Shown: piece after piece, positions 50,398 to 50,414 of the stretch
How positions within the stretch are numbered: the first letter of the stretch is position 1
Layout: each line of letters starts with the position of its first letter
Origin: Bryobacterales bacterium
Lineage (GTDB): Bacteria > Acidobacteriota > Terriglobia > Bryobacterales > Bryobacteraceae
Direction: 5' to 3'
Assembly: GCA_026954325.1 (NCBI GenBank)
Contig: JAIXKK010000014.1
Coordinates: forward strand, 1 to 50,414
Length of the DNA stretch: 50,414 nucleotides
Position numbers and translations under genes: made by a program
Notes under the pieces: generated by a model
Told to the model about the DNA's origin: nothing
Seen by the model: only the letters and a program-made list of their open reading frames with translations
Database searches by the model: none

Positions 50398-50414
50398 GTT
50401 TTAATAAACTCCCG
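50398..50414 (+). repeat. Right terminal inverted repeat, IS1634-like copy 2
   Basis: GTTTTAATAAACTCCCG, ending at the last base of the window. Confidence 0.92.

Larger units (their letters stand above)
48481..50414 (+). mobile_element. IS1634-like insertion sequence, copy 2 (1,934 bp, ends at the window edge)
   Basis: Same length, ends and transposase as copy 1, offset by 6,937 bp. CTAG precedes it (48477-48480). The right inverted repeat ends exactly at the last base of the window (50414), so the right target duplicate cannot be seen. This coincidence suggests that the window is a contig whose assembly stopped in the repeated element. The two copies in direct orientation flank glgX, the PQQ pseudogene and brnTA. 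Confidence 0.92.

Noticed and set aside
1..50414. CRISPR array, prophage, tRNA or rRNA genes
   Set aside because: No regularly spaced repeats, no phage structural or integrase genes and no tRNA-like cloverleaf were recognised by reading; a tRNA scan could not be run.

Overview
The window is high-GC DNA that most resembles an acidobacterium of the Solibacter/Bryobacter type. This is inferred from content: a very large Oar-like TonB-dependent receptor with an N-terminal carboxypeptidase-regulatory-like domain, a winged-helix/TolB-propeller membrane regulator, secreted proteins with the TIGR03437-type C-terminal domain common in Solibacter, a PQQ-propeller/BACON/S-layer-like surface protein, and heavy use of GTG and TTG starts. 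No rRNA, tRNA, CRISPR or phage gene was seen.

Layout. 1-5.1 kb (minus strand): start of an M28 peptidase, a Tat-exported sulfatase and the TonB receptor. 5.3-13.4 kb (plus): the regulator, a TPR protein, pterin-carbinolamine dehydratase, a serine hydrolase-NamZ fusion, a frameshifted astacin protease and a cupin. 13.7-19.5 kb (minus): a cupin, then a tightly overlapping MFS-queC-queE-like-queE unit for 7-deazaguanine synthesis, in which the extra QueE paralogue has lost all three Fe-S cysteines, then a lipid-A-type acyltransferase coupled to a PD-(D/E)XK protein. 19.5-24.4 kb (plus): YggS-type PLP protein, GT-B glycosyltransferase, an internally deleted M20 peptidase and a patatin/POTRA/barrel (type Vd) protein. 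24.4-31 kb: aldo-keto reductase, DUF29 remnant, and a large surface-protein gene split by a 1,742-bp IS4-like element with 18-bp inverted repeats and an 8-bp duplication; this element carries a KTSC-domain gene ahead of its transposase. 31-35.3 kb: unknown membrane protein overlapping an inositol-monophosphatase-family gene, a Tat-exported unknown, and RibBA with a degenerate GTP cyclohydrolase II half.

The most striking locus is 35.4-40.8 kb (plus): a P1B-type metal ATPase fused in one reading frame to a complete HflK-like SPFH protein, followed by hflC, a second hflK and a small anchored protein, with overlapping or near-abutting starts. The fusion is topologically sensible and suggests a metal pump built into an HflKC-type membrane assembly; this functional link is inference.

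41.5-50.4 kb is accessory: two apparently identical 1,934-bp IS1634-like elements, each inserted at CTAG, flank glgX, a PQQ-propeller pseudogene and a BrnTA-type toxin-antitoxin pair. The window ends exactly at the right end of the second copy. Across the window at least seven genes have a -10-like hexamer ending only 6-8 nt before the start codon, which suggests frequent leaderless transcripts.
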